Part shown: positions 30,501-37,384 of the stretch, in pieces
Position numbering within the stretch: the stretch's first letter is position 1
How the letters are laid out: each line of letters opens with the position of its first letter
From: Bacteroidota bacterium
Lineage (GTDB): Bacteria > Bacteroidota > Bacteroidia > AKYH767-A > 2013-40CM-41-45
DNA length: 64,000 bases
Assembly: GCA_016711505.1 (NCBI GenBank)
Contig: JADJSV010000017.1
Location: 372,001-436,000, forward strand
Direction: 5' to 3'
Translations under genes and position numbers: made by a program
Notes under the pieces: model-generated
The model's input: only the letters and a program-made list of their open reading frames with translations
The model's database searches: none
Told to the model about the DNA's origin: nothing

Positions 30501-32573
30501 AGGCAATGGGAAATTCGGCCAAGTCACTACATTATAATTTGCAGTTGAACTTGAAACACATCCCGGTGCGGCAGTCATTGTCTGATAAACAGAAAGTGTT
30601 CCTCCGCCTGGTCCCCATGTTACGGAAACACTGCTTCCGTTGATCGGTGGATTCAAAACTCCGCCTGTTACATTCCAGGTGTATGTTACACCACTCATGT
30701 TTGGAGCAGTACTATAGAAGTATGGTTGTCCGGCACAAACTGTATCCGGTCCGGTGATGACATTCGGTGTCAGCACTTGCACAACTTCTACAGTTGTCAT
30801 TGCTGAATCATTGCAATAAACTCCCGGTGGTGCGTATGCAGTTAACTGATATACTCCTGCACCTGCATTCCATGTATAAGCATTGAAGGCAGCTGTGTTT
30901 GCAAAAGGAATTACTGTTGCAGTCGGAGTTACTAATTGCCATGATGTTCCCGGAGCAATTGTATTGTTTGTAAGATTCATTCCGTTGAATGGTGCGCTTA
31001 CAACTCCCGGACAAACTTTCGCAGGACCTGAAATTCCGAATACCGGTTTTACATTTATGGTGATCAGACCTATTCCACCACAACCCGGATCTTCATTGCA
31101 ACTTCCATCAGGTAAATTACATCCTGAACCTGTGAGTACATTCTGATAATTTATCTGCAGTTGTACAATTCCGAAAAATCCGGGAGCCCATTGAATGGTC
31201 ACGCAACATGTTCCGTTGCCTGTGACAGTTCCAGCATTGGCAGGAAGTAATTCCCAGCTATGAGAATTTCCGGGAATACATTGTACGCAATATGTCGATG
31301 AACTTCCTGCACAAACAACAGTGTCACCAGCGATCGGCAATGTTGCCGGAACGATGTCGACTGTTTTGATTGTTGCAATGTTACATGTTGATGGCGGTGT
31401 ACATCCTGAAACGCTCAATGAAATTGTTCCATTCGGACCTGCGCCCCAGATCACTGTTGCAGAATCGCTGGTTGATGCAGGTGGTGCAGGATAAAATGCT
31501 CCGCCGCTCACACCCCAGGTATAGGATGTACAATTTGCACTTGTATGATAAGTCACAGTATCACCCGGACAAACGACAGAGATGCAAAAGATATCCGGTC
31601 CGGTTGCTGAATCTACAACGACTGTGAATGCAGTATCATGTCCGACTCCGCAATCATCAAAAACAGTAAGAGTATCGTAGTATGTTCCCGGCGGATAATG
31701 CCATGCCGGTTCAGTGTGAGTTTGATTACTTGAATAAAATCCATTTCCAAAATTCCAAAGTCTTCCTGTTGTTCCTGTTGAATTGTCGGTGAATGTTATT
31801 GTTTGTCCGTTACAAATATTAATTACACCAACAACAATTGGCGGTGAAGTTGTAAAGCTGATCACATATGGTGTTGGTGGATTACGAATTACATTTTGTG
31901 TACATGAATCTATTCTTCCACTCAAATCGCGCACATACCATTTCACTACTGTAGTTCCCACAGGAAATACACCCGGAGAATTATTCCACATAGAATCAAA
32001 CACACAATCAGCCGGAGGTCCACCCGGACCAGTTCCGCCGCCTGCAGTTTGAGTAGTATCAGTGTATGTCGGTGGTAAAAGAACGATCAATGAATCCGGA
32101 AGTCCGAAACAGAAAGATGTATCGCGGCAATTCAGGTGACAACAACTTTGTCCGACTGTTACCGGACATTGCACAGTCACGTTATTTGCATCGCGCACAC
32201 TGAACACATATGTTCCCGGACAAAGTCCACCTACGCAAGTCATATTAAGAACTGGTCCGCTCGGTGTCGGAAGAAATATTGAATAAGGTGCCAATCCACC
32301 TGTGATCGTAATCCCCGCCGAACAATTACACGGTTGTCCTGATGAGCAGCAATTTGTACTACACAACGGATCCGGCACAACAGTCAATGGTCCTTGTGCA
32401 AACACACCCGAGTGCATCAACACAAAAATGCACAACATCCGAAAGAACTGCTTCACTCCCTTCTGCGTCAAGGAAGCTCCATTCTCCTGTTTAATTAGAA
32501 TCGGCTTAGAATCATGCAAGCAAATTTCAAAATAAGCTACAAGTTCTTTCAGGATGTTGTACATGTGTTTCAT
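18540..32573 (-). CDS. Giant Cys-rich surface adhesin with PKD-like, SprB-like and tandem ~460-aa units, T9SS-exported
   Basis: A 4,677-residue protein. A long charged N-terminal extension precedes a hydrophobic signal (FFRMLCIFVLMHSGVFAQ, residues ~43-60). An HYR-like module and several PKD/PKD-like modules follow, including WNFGNGFYSSNQ, IWNWSFGDAF and LYEWDFGDGG. Residues ~1,850-2,020 look like a jelly-roll ligand-binding domain (CCGKFSYDFKVIND). Residues ~2,176-3,940 are four tandem Cys-rich units. Two SprB-like repeats (INVPCFGGTNGSVTV, INCYGGTSEVFIS) and PKD-like modules come next, and a T9SS type A domain (FSAYPNPTTGK) closes it. The modules are those of gliding and attachment adhesins such as SprB. 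I infer a fibrous surface adhesin; the ligand is unknown. The start at 32573 is uncertain because a second ATG lies three codons on. The frame is intact over 14 kb. Confidence 0.92.
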   Translation of the reverse strand: MKHMYNILKELVAYFEICLHDSKPILIKQENGASLTQKGVKQFFRMLCIFVLMHSGVFAQGPLTVVPDPLCSTNCCSSGQPCNCSAGITITGGLAPYSIFLPTPSGPVLNMTCVGGLCPGTYVFSVRDANNVTVQCPVTVGQSCCHLNCRDTSFCFGLPDSLIVLLPPTYTDTTQTAGGGTGPGGPPADCVFDSMWNNSPGVFPVGTTVVKWYVRDLSGRIDSCTQNVIRNPPTPYVISFTTSPPIVVGVINICNGQTITFTDNSTGTTGRLWNFGNGFYSSNQTHTEPAWHYPPGTYYDTLTVFDDCGVGHDTAFTVVVDSATGPDIFCISVVCPGDTVTYHTSANCTSYTWGVSGGAFYPAPPASTSDSATVIWGAGPNGTISLSVSGCTPPSTCNIATIKTVDIVPATLPIAGDTVVCAGSSSTYCVQCIPGNSHSWELLPANAGTVTGNGTCCVTIQWAPGFFGIVQLQINYQNVLTGSGCNLPDGSCNEDPGCGGIGLITINVKPVFGISGPAKVCPGVVSAPFNGMNLTNNTIAPGTSWQLVTPTATVIPFANTAAFNAYTWNAGAGVYQLTAYAPPGVYCNDSAMTTVEVVQVLTPNVITGPDTVCAGQPYFYSTAPNMSGVTYTWNVTGGVLNPPINGSSVSVTWGPGGGTLSVYQTMTAAPGCVSSSTANYNVVTWPNFPLPVITSSAPIACVKSTITYSIPPPLISNGTYTWSIVPASAGNIITANGLNFVTINWVSAATPPVVKLKISRCYEDSVMLPVNLIPLPPVPSISYAPLNPCLGDLVSFTTTSPGPIWNWSFGDAFTSPLQNPTHTYASSGTFNIQLYVTNAAGCSDTAYTTITVDTVPIIPIITGPASVCLGSTVSYTFAEPLFLGGSYDWSLSAPVLGNITGNTPNALTIKWNTPGVDTVRLHLQSTCIDTILRFVVTVNPLPTPGIGLPSPSCIGAPLTFTGTGGVNYNWSFSGGSPGSATVANPVVTYGSTGTYPLSLTVVDANGCTKSITSSVTINPLPLAIITGPYTVCSFPATVTMAAVNQAGYSFAWTPSGVTPSITQSVSGPTTFSVVVTNAFGCTKTSNAITVTAVPCPPPPPGCTITDTINFTSTPPVCLSTTFTKTGNATLYEWDFGDGGTAGNISPVSHTYPIPGLYKVTVWGIGTGTNSSGGICIDTFPYSRIVTIPFDLSYTTSFACNGSGVMQAVFANTSLFVGSAASYNWNWFDVTTSTTIATTAFPGPITLTPGTHVITLSAFDPVTLATCSVTTTIVVPVPISANFSVSSPVCQGSPALFTDLSVNIANEASRLFNNGNGASDNLNPSSLIYANAPGPFTATLTVTDIYGCSSTASQSVSVLVPNAGSITVTPGTCDSVKLTASGLGPYVWQFISPAPVPDNPVYVKTSGFYKVTGTDNQGCPYTAGPVQVTVLKSPTVVITGQTNYCQGEALDIKTGAAGINFAWTKMPGNIPVGTNAPNLNIVPVGTGLQTYQVTVTGANGCTASASYTVNIDPIPSSATIVASGPLTFCEGDSVLLTVSPTGATYLWSKSPTPALTAPANTQPGLYVTVSGTYSVIVQTATGCAFPAIAPVTVTVNPKPVANITGDTVMCEGDQLQLQTPPEGGATYLWNGPAVTGNTNPFIVPNMQLTDAGLYSVVVTNSYGCTKTDTITVIVNPSPVTPFITSNPGGVLCEGQLFTFNATPVPAPLVVYTWSTGQIGTSITAAMQGDYYVTATNQFGCSAVSNILTIHPLPDLSCVPSGCYEFCNECPSVIIPGPFGFASYTWEMLVGPTFVFYSASQNLTVLPPGGMFRLIASNSWGCSDTSDTLKITFQDCCTPIVDVSECVDTTCQDFTNGLTNNFAPYILEPNVNVITNNVVGQYAGDIYIQATDQPGASAVIGDTVFDGKWCCGKFSYDFKVINDGVSGSPNIQPQFKIWNSVTNRGFLYTSTQIINENSPWKKVVACTSIDTFPLPNAGGTWTPIAPATIADWQSVASNVTEVIFVTEVSGGVGEVVGIDNVCFTPQTFVVACTSTVVNCHYTVGVNIVNNGACQNFQYVWDNGHTGPFIENAAPGTYCVKVISCCGCIDSCCVTVPFDSTVIVVTDTVYHINCDSIYGGMKVFVEGGVPPYSYLWSTGETTAEVRNLAAGAYNVIIEDSTGCETIVYDTVRVETDCGCNNIPAPPPPTITVVSVTPDSCNGSGCINLTFTGCCLRYGYIYQSLCNPLLIDTVGPTLDSTIFCNLPAGTYTIIVKDPCGNTATQTVVVPSLVPPLLAFVTYSNCGAQICVGAEGGCGPYTYLWSNGETTRCITNFTPCVDLVVTITDANGCSVTMTVSPPTVTFDNIVQPTCCLANGSLCANVCFGQGPYLYSWSNGATTQCITGVPAGTYCVTITNANGQQVTCCYTLTDGTVIPPDVHFDVLNCGAIVNAYINANGCPYTFHWQNGSTEPFFEQAHSCDSLTLTVIMCDSTEYYFGFKVPGVIPSITPVNCHTGVGSICVATECFKCPIVSYEWAPIIAGTPNNLACYNNVPSGIYTVCIEDSCGNRMCCTIYLPPGDSAQVIHITDTVYDITCDSLFGGIDVEVAGGYPPFTYSWNTGATTQDIRNLVAGNYTLAITDSIGCITYVHDTVVVDNDCNCDSLPEPILPTINIVSVDPDNCRGDGCIHATFTGCCLWYSYTYIHPCNPALSYSIPQTRDTTIFCNLAAGTYTIFVSDGCGNMVQQTVVVPSSAPPLTALVNYSNCGSGVCVIAQGGCGPYTYDWLGGATTECITLNNPCTSLYVTITDSRGCSITVYLTAPGISFNAVQPTCCQNNGSICVTACFGQGPLSYQWSNEATTECIQGLAPGTYCVTITNALGQQVTCCYTLNAAPVIPPDVHFDVLNCGSVVNAYMESNGCPFTYHWQNGSTEPFFEGAHSCDSLTLTIVMCDGTEYYHGFKVPGILPALIPVDCHTGVGSICVATECFKCPVVSYEWAPIIAGTPNNLPCYNNVPSGIYTLCVTDSCGNRVCCTIYLPPGDSAQIVHVTDTVYDIGCDNLTGGIDVEVAGGYPPFTYSWNTGATTQDITNLVAGNYVLEITDSVGCITIVHDTVVVDNDCNCDDPATPLPTITVVSVEPDNCRGDGCIHATFTGCCLWFSYTYIHPCNPALSYSVPQTKDSTIFCNLNAGTYTLFVMDGCGNMVQQTVVVPSSAPPLTALINYTNCGTGVCVIAQGGCGPYTYEWLGGATSECIPLNNPCTSLYVTITDSRGCSITVYLTAPGISFNAVQPTCCQNNGSICVTACFGQGPLSYQWSNEATTECIQGLAPGTYCVTITNALGQQVTCCYTLNAAPVIPPTVHFDVLNCGSVVNAYMESNGCPFTYHWQNGSTEPFFEQAHSCDSLTLTIVMCDGTEYYHGFRVPGILPALIPVDCHTGVGSICVATECFACPVVSYEWAPIIAGVPNNLPCYNNVPSGIYTLCITDSCGNRVCCNIYLPPGDSAQIIHVTDTVYDITCDNLHGGIDVEVAGGYPPFTYSWNTGATTQDISNLVAGNYILEITDSVGCITIVHDTVVVDNDCNCDDPATPLPTITVVSIEPAGCGGMGCINATFNGCCLWYSYTFIHPCNPMLSYSVAQTQDSTIFCNLQAGTYIMFIQDGCGNLVQQTVVVPSTVPPLTGLVTYSNCGTGVCVIAQGGCGPYTYEWLGGGTTECITLSNPCTSLYVTITDSRGCSVTVYLTAPGISFTNVVQPTCCQANGSLCVNVCFGEGPFTYQWSNEATTQCISNLAAGTYCVTITNGAGQQVTCCYTLTDAVVTPPLVHFNFTNCGLAVTPVFEENNCGNFTWYWDNHSPSFIRENLTACDSITFTVVSCNGQLTHYGFRVPAVLPTITPVNCATGLGSACLQVECFRCPVVSYNWTNLPQGVENGGPCITAPPGIYNVCITNACGDVICCQVIIPNVVNTINVTATTINVPCFGGTNGSVTVSATGGTPPYVGTGTFNVGAGTYTYTVTDANGCSGSVTVTVTQPSPIVINYNATPINCYGGTSEVFISATGGTGPYQGTGFVILTAGTHQITVVDANGCVQTIVITITQPPKVEGTVTTTPTNCLGATGTATVNPTGGFPPYTYVWSPGGQTTQTITNLAAGTYTCIITDSHGCTGTASGIVNTQGTTPPTPGPITGPKGACRNTTGIVYSITPVPGATSYIWTLPTGATGSSTTTSISVSFGPTYAGGFICVSAVTPCGISAPSCMNIPVITTYAGVPISISGPVIVCGPTIVTYTTSALNALGYNWTLTGGATIISGQGTNTITVSIPAGFTQGSVQVYAFNCFGNSAVKGILITGIPTHGYAVTGPSYVCANSSGTYSMPVVTGATSYVWTVSGDATLGTNTLSPTTTTQVINFGPSWTTGTVTVAAVNACGSYVKSFVVRSTPVQPGSISGPGNNLCNTTATYSIVAVAGATSYQWTVPAGVTIVGSSTGLSVNVIFGPTFTSASANICVSALNSCGSGPARCYTVTSRPPAPVISGPSAVCKTNSSVVYTILPVAGATSYAWLVTGGATIIPAPSGLSATVNFNTAISSSAVVRANAINACGASSHALYNVSVSLFCRQGNSEIQSLADFSAYPNPTTGKLTLSFDSESNTDCMIEIEDLVGKIMLIENVNLETGNNLHELDLSTFAKGMYFLSVKSDGVEVKTIRLVIE
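20755..26045 (-). repeat. Four tandem coding repeats of ~1,380 bp inside the adhesin gene
   Basis: Unit borders can be read from the recurring NDCNCD coding segment at about 26045, 24661, 23278 and 21898, giving a period of 1,380-1,385 bp. The fourth unit is shorter and ends near 20755. The second and third units are the most alike, with long DNA stretches differing only at scattered bases, for example 22740-22800 against 24120-24180. The first and fourth are more diverged. Confidence 0.88.
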
Positions 32574-32691
32574 GGTGGTTGTGATTATGCGTGTGTGTAA
32601 ATTCAGTTTGAGTGTGTGGTGTGTAGTGTGGGCGTATATGTGACGGCTCTTCGTATTTTGTTTTCTGTTTTTCGTTATTCGGGATTTTTCA

Positions 32692-32792
32692 TTTCACTTC
32701 ATTTTACTTCATTCCACTTCTTTTCACTTCATTTTCTTCATTTCTTTTCACTTCATTTTACTTCATTCTACTTCTTTTCACTTCTTTTTTTC
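32692..32792 (-). repeat. Tandem simple repeat, CACTTCATTC-type
   Basis: Degenerate units of TCACTTCATTT, ACTTCATTCC and ACTTCTTTTC, the complement of the GAATGAAGTG tract at 12687-12769. It lies 120-220 bp upstream of the adhesin start codon and runs into the end of the transposase-like fragment. Confidence 0.82.
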
Positions 32793-32923
32793 CAAGAATA
32801 GATCTGCCCCGGCGTTAAATCAAATTTCCTAGCAATAGCCGCCACTGCTTTCTCATTCAACACAACTTCATGCAGTACCTTCACTTTAAATTCTTCGGAA
32901 AACTTCCGGCGTTGGTTTTTCAT
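32768..32923 (-). pseudogene. IS3-type OrfA helix-turn-helix remnant
   Basis: A 51-codon frame that begins MKNQRRKFSEEFKVKVLHEV and continues with AVAAIARKFDLTPGQIYSWK, the helix-turn-helix of IS3-family OrfA transposases. The protein stops after KKRSEKK, where the codons are made of the simple AAGTGAA repeat, while a normal OrfA has 90-110 residues with a leucine zipper. No OrfB catalytic domain or terminal inverted repeats are visible nearby. It is most likely the relic of an insertion upstream of the adhesin gene. Confidence 0.75.
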
Positions 32924-32973
32924 TCGGGGACACGGATTCTTGGTCTCTAAAGGTGAAAATTTGAATGAAATTG

Positions 32974-33067
32974 CGGGGTGGGGTTGTAATAGATGGTAGG
33001 AATTGGGAATAGGTGGTGGGGGGGAGTTGATAGATGGTTGGGGGATTAATTTTCTTGGGGGTGTTTT
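32974..33067 (+). other. G-rich tract
   Basis: Within AT-rich DNA the plus strand carries runs GGGG, GGGG, GGG, GGGGGGG, GGGGG and GGGGG within ~90 bp. Four or more runs of at least three G could form a quadruplex. It lies ~400 bp upstream of the adhesin gene and ~450 bp upstream of the ATPase operon. Confidence 0.6.
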
Positions 33068-33505
33068 GTTTATTGGGAAATTTGGTATGCTTAAAGAGTC
33101 TAATATCTTTCGATAGATTTATTTGGAATCAAAATTTCTTTCGAATGGATGTTTAGTGACATAAGAATGAACTGAAAAAAAAGTAATTTAGAAATTCTGA
33201 ATAACTGCTTCAATAATAAAAGAACTATGCTTTCATATCACTAAAATCTATGTTGCCAGCATCCGGAATACTCAGTATCGAAAGAAAACACGAACAATAG
33301 CAATTCTACTGCAAGAAAACCACTTGAAAAGGATAATGACATAAACTTTTAACTCATATTTCATTTAACAAAATAAACATCACGCTTTATATTTCATATT
33401 CACAATTAAAACACTAATTTTCCACTTTAATGATAATATAGGGTGTACAAACCCTTTAAAACTGACTTCATTTTAGGGAAATGTTTGCTTTATTAAAATA
33501 AATAA
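33068..33505. other. AT-rich intergenic region upstream of the ATPase/PIN operon
   Basis: No open frame with family likeness, no clear hairpin and no repeat related to the other families. It probably contains the operon promoter, but I cannot assign a box with confidence. Confidence 0.4.
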
Positions 33506-34798
33506 ATGATTACACGTAATATCAATACTGGAAATATTAAAGTGCGAAACAAAAATCTCACAGCAATTCACAAATTCTATTTTTTGGAGTATTTTGACAT
33601 CCTCTTAAAGAGTATACAATTTTCGCGTGAACCAAATATTGCCTTTACACATTTTATTGGATTAAAAGATAAAAAAAATTAGGTGAGTCTCGCTACAAAA
33701 AAAATGTGCAAGCAACAGAATCGATGAGCAATTTAACCCTTCATCATTATTGGTACACATTTCAAGAAGTTATAGAGGAGTCTGCTTTCTTAGGGCTTAT
33801 TGAGAAGGACCGAAGTATATTGAAATTGACTTCACTTGGAAATAAGCTTTTACTTGTCAGTTCAAAAGGCAGTGAAAAGTTTAACCATGAAATATTTCTC
33901 TTAATGGAGTCGAGGTTGCAAGGATTTAGATACCTTATCGAAGCTTCTTACCTAGCTAACCCAGAGAACAACGGACTTTTAATTTTTCCCGTGTATTCCC
34001 CTTTAAAATTAGGTATGAATAAACAGGAGATAGTGAGTAGTAACAATATCCGAGAATACGCACAATTACTTCGTGAGAAAATTGAAATAGATATAGAATA
34101 TTATTTGAGTCAAAAAATTTCTCTTGATAAACCTACTTCCGAAATTATTAAAAAATCGAACACTCTGGACTATTAGAAATGACTTTAAATAGCAATGGAA
34201 TTGCACAGAATTATAACAAAATTGTCAAGAGAATAAGAGACTTTTGGGTTAATTACTTTTGCAATTTGTGTATAAAATAGATCTTAGTTTAAGCTATTTT
34301 GAATTATGGGTTTATCGAGGCAAGCAACTTGGAATCATTAATGCAAATGAATTCTATCCAGGGTTTAACGGAAAGATCGTTTACCCAACATCTCTCCTCA
34401 TGAAAGAAAAGGCCCATAGTGATTTCAAAAAACTGTTTACATATAAAGATGATACTTCTTTATATGCTCATACACCGAAATGGGTGTTAAATCAGCATGA
34501 GTTTGTTAACGTCCTGTTTAATTCTTATCACGATATCAAATCAAGAAGTAAAAGTTATTTTATCAATCTCGCCGATTTAAGAGATATGGTTTGTTTTAAA
34601 ATGAAAATTTCGGAAAGCGTCTTTAGTGATTTCCTTAAAAAGGCCTACACTTTAAATCTTAGGGACGTATTGAAAATTAAAATATCTCTGGAATCCGATA
34701 CTCTTCCTGAAGAAAATAAAGCAATTTATTTAAAACGCGAGCCTGTTATCATTGGTGGGAAACAGAAAAATATTATAGCAATAGAACTCAAAAAATAA
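33506..34798 (+). CDS. Uncharacterised winged-helix-like protein, first gene of ATPase/PIN operon (frameshifted)
   Basis: Read across three short frame breaks this gives about 430 residues from the ATG at 33506. The breaks fall in homopolymers: A8 at 33671-33678, A6 at 34150-34155 and T4 at 34257-34260. One added base at each restores a continuous protein, for example GLKDKKKLGESRYKK. I recognise no named family. A segment near residue 85 (VIEESAFLGLIEKDRSILKL then TSLGNKLL) looks like a winged helix. A second wing-like part (INLADLRDMVCFKMKISESV) lies near the C-terminus. There is no signal peptide or membrane helix. It ends 6 bp before the ATPase gene, so they are probably co-transcribed. 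DNA binding or sensing is only inferred. Confidence 0.62.
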
Positions 34799-34804
34799 AA
34801 ATTT

Positions 34805-36220
34805 ATGGAAAATCCATTGGACAAATTAATCCAGAAACCTAGCGAGTCCCCGAACATGTCCGAAGTTGGCAGATTTGAAATTTACAACCTTCGTGAGAAT
34901 CCTTTTCCTAGAAGTCCCTTTGTAAATAAGTCCTCGACAGAGGATAAATTAAATGGTAATATTTTTGAAATTGCAGTGAGAGAGAAGGAGTTTGCAAAAA
35001 ATTAAAAAGTGTTTTTAAATGTACCACAATCTAAACCTGATCATCTAAGGCTTGGCTTCATAAATGATACTTCATACATCGGTCGAGGTAACGGCAAATC
35101 GGCATTCTTGATAAACCTGCTCAAAAAGATCAATCAAAATTATTGCTTGGATTTATCTGAAAATAAAAATAAATGCTTCGGCATTTTCGCTGCTCCTGAA
35201 GGTGGGGGAGTCGTAAAGACCTTTGACAAATTTGTTGATTTAATTTTTGAATCAATTCTTGAAAGCGACATTATTAAGGTTTCGTTGGCCATAATCAGAT
35301 TAGATGTTCTAGCTAAAAAAGGGTTACACAAAATATTTTCCGGAAAAAAATTTGAAGATATCATTGAGGATTTGAATTCAAGTAAGTGGTTTCAAGAACA
35401 AAAAATTGACTTTCACGAACTCAACAAAGGAATAAGAGCTAATTCTTATATCTCAGCAATGCCGACAGAATTCCCATTATTTAATGAACATGGAATGTTC
35501 GTTAATTTATCGACTCAAGCATCTTTTTGAAGAATATTATTCAAGGTTAAGAAAAAATCAAGATAAGTTAGAATTTGTTTTTAGTCAACTTGTTGAGTTT
35601 TTTCTCGCAGCTGGCTTTAACGGAGCCTATATCTTAGTTGATGATTTTGAACGCATTCCGGAATTTCAAAGTGCTATTCAAAAAAAGGATTTCGCTACCC
35701 AACTTCGTACTGTACTTTTCGATGGGGTATATGTTAACTCTAGAATTGGTTTTTACAACTTCTTCTTAGCTCTTCATGCTGGTGTACCAAGGCTTCTCGG
35801 GACTGCATGGAGTGAGTCGGGCATGGAAAACAGGTGCCACTTAACCCTCAGATAGAAACAAATAATGTTATTGCCTTTGAAAAACTGAGTGATAAACACG
35901 CGATAATGATGATCAAAAAGTATTTGGAACATTATCGAACAAAACCGCCGAAGAAAGGGGATGATTTATTTCCATTTACTGAGAAAGGGGTGCGAATAAT
36001 GGGTGAATCTTCTGAATATAATGCGGCCTCTATACTTAAATTTGCATATCAGGTTATTGAGAAAGGTGCCGTCGAAAAAAGACAAATGCTTGATGAAGAG
36101 TATATTCAAAACTTTAGAAAAGAAAGCAAAGACTTTTCCATTGAGACGACACCAAAAAATCTGACTACTTCCTCAACGACAGACCTACGAAAGAAAGCTA
36201 AAAGTAAACGTAAAAAATGA
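34805..36220 (+). CDS. P-loop (AAA/ORC-like) ATPase, second gene of the operon (disrupted)
   Basis: About 470 residues when read through an in-frame TAA at 35003-35005 and shifts near 35490-35512 and at 35833-35834. Restoring one G at 35833 gives MENRVPLNPQIE across the join. Walker A is YIGRGNGKSAFL near residue 98 and Walker B is AYILVDDFERI near residue 280. The C-terminal part (FPFTEKGVRIMGESSEYNAA) resembles the lid/winged region of ORC/TniB-like AAA ATPases. The TAA may also come from two compensating A-run errors, which would give AKIKKVFLN. The N-terminus (FEIYNLRENPFPRSPF) is uncharacterised. An ATP-driven switch in a conflict or DNA-handling system is inferred. It overlaps the next gene by 4 bp. 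Confidence 0.65.
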
Positions 36221-36588
36221 AAAGATGCTTGGATAAAGCTTTAATTGAGCGTCTCATTAATCACTTAATTTTAACTCATGTTAAGGATGCAGAAATTCAA
36301 CAACTTGTTGAAAATTGCAAAAATTGGGAGGAACAGATAGTTATCATAAATTATTTGTTGACACAGATTATTCAAAAAAAGATCAAAAAGGGTTCGTTGC
36401 CAGTTTCGTTCTTGCAGGAATTATATGACCTAATCGAAGAAGGAGATTTTGTGTTAGATGAATTAGATCGCAATTTTATAGAATTTATGTTCTCACACGT
36501 TCGCTACTCAAGTGATATGAATGAAAATATACGACAACTTAAGGAAAGACACTTAGAATATGATTATAGAAACACGATACGTTATTGA
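36217..36588 (+). CDS. Small uncharacterised protein of ATPase/PIN operon
   Basis: A 123-residue, largely helical protein of no family I can name. It has alternating charged and hydrophobic stretches (ALIERLINHLILTHVKDAEI, FLQELYDLIEEGDFVLDELD). It starts inside the ATPase stop codon (ATGA overlap) and its end overlaps the PIN gene by 29 bp, so translation of the three is coupled. Its place just before a PIN nuclease is where an antitoxin or adaptor would be expected, but it has no recognisable DNA-binding motif. Confidence 0.68.
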   Translation: MKRCLDKALIERLINHLILTHVKDAEIQQLVENCKNWEEQIVIINYLLTQIIQKKIKKGSLPVSFLQELYDLIEEGDFVLDELDRNFIEFMFSHVRYSSDMNENIRQLKERHLEYDYRNTIRY

Positions 36589-37006
36589 TTCAGTCTCATT
36601 AATAAATTATTTTAATAAATTATTTAATGAAGCAGATAAGATTAGTCCTGATGCACGTCGGATAATTAATAATGGATTTAATACATTTTCAGGTGTAAAA
36701 TTAGTAATTCCAAGTACAGTTTTTCTGGAGCTTCACACAAAATTTGTTTCAAATAAAGAAATGGCTAAGAAGATTTATTACGAGTTATATTATAGGATTA
36801 AAGAATGTCCTGATATTGAAGTTAAACCTTTAGAAAGAGAGGTTGTCGAACATTTTATTGCTATCGACAATTCAATAGTTGATTTGGAACACAATGATAA
36901 ATTAATTCTTGCTGCAGCAATTCAACTTCAATGCCCAATTATTACGATAGATCCGAAAATTGTCTCTTATGTTAAAAAAACTAAAATTATTACAGTAATT
37001 CAATAG
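36560..37006 (+). CDS. PIN domain putative ribonuclease, last gene of the operon
   Basis: A 148-residue PIN-domain protein. Acidic metal-binding positions expected for Mg-dependent PIN ribonucleases are visible: Asp in RYVIDSVSLINYF (residue ~10), Glu in STVFLELHTKF (~54), Asp in HNDKLILAAA (~113) and Asp in ITIDPKI (~132). The length fits VapC-type enzymes. Many PIN proteins are toxins that cut tRNA or rRNA; here the gene is tied to an ATPase rather than to a typical VapB antitoxin, which suggests it is the effector of a larger system. It ends 75 bp before the first nested-palindrome element. Confidence 0.82.
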   Translation: MIIETRYVIDSVSLINYFNKLFNEADKISPDARRIINNGFNTFSGVKLVIPSTVFLELHTKFVSNKEMAKKIYYELYYRIKECPDIEVKPLEREVVEHFIAIDNSIVDLEHNDKLILAAAIQLQCPIITIDPKIVSYVKKTKIITVIQ

Positions 37007-37080
37007 ACGCAAAAATGTTCTTGAAGTATTAAGAATACAATTTTCATTTTAACAAATGATAAAGAAAAAGAAAAAATATC

Positions 37081-37295
37081 CCCGCTAGGGAATGTTGAGC
37101 GGATATTAAGAAAGTACTTTCATATTAATAACTACTAAAGTGACATTCCTGTCGGGATAACGTACAAACCTTGAAAGCTTACAATATGTATATAGAACTT
37201 TTTACAAACAATGTCCCTAACATCACGTCGGAATGACGCTGAGTGTATTGCTAAATGAAAGTGGTTACTAATTTGCGCTTAACATCGTGAAAGCG
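37081..37295. repeat. Nested palindromic element C1
   Basis: Left outer arm CCCGCTAGGGAATGTTGAGC, inner arms AAAGTGACATTCCTGTCGGG and CACGTCGGAATGACGCTGAG, and a right arm starting GCGCTTAACAT that then diverges. It lies directly after the PIN gene and 90 bp before the small membrane-protein gene. A different motif (GCGGAAGTTCAGTTCTAACA, then TTTAGTGCTAAAAA) follows at 37330-37371. Confidence 0.78.
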
Positions 37296-37384
37296 GAGGT
37301 TCTGTGCTTCGCAGACACATTTGTGCAAGGCGGAAGTTCAGTTCTAACATTGAAGTTTAGTGCTAAAAATAACTAATTAATAAA

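Noticed and set aside
18604..32801. Many plus-strand open frames of 60-115 codons opposite the adhesin gene.
   Set aside because: They are phase shadows of a repetitive coding sequence: no start context, no family likeness, and they recur at the repeat period.
36217..37006. A standard VapBC toxin-antitoxin pair.
   Set aside because: The 123-residue protein is longer than VapB antitoxins and lacks an AbrB, RHH or HTH motif, and both genes overlap the ATPase gene in one operon.
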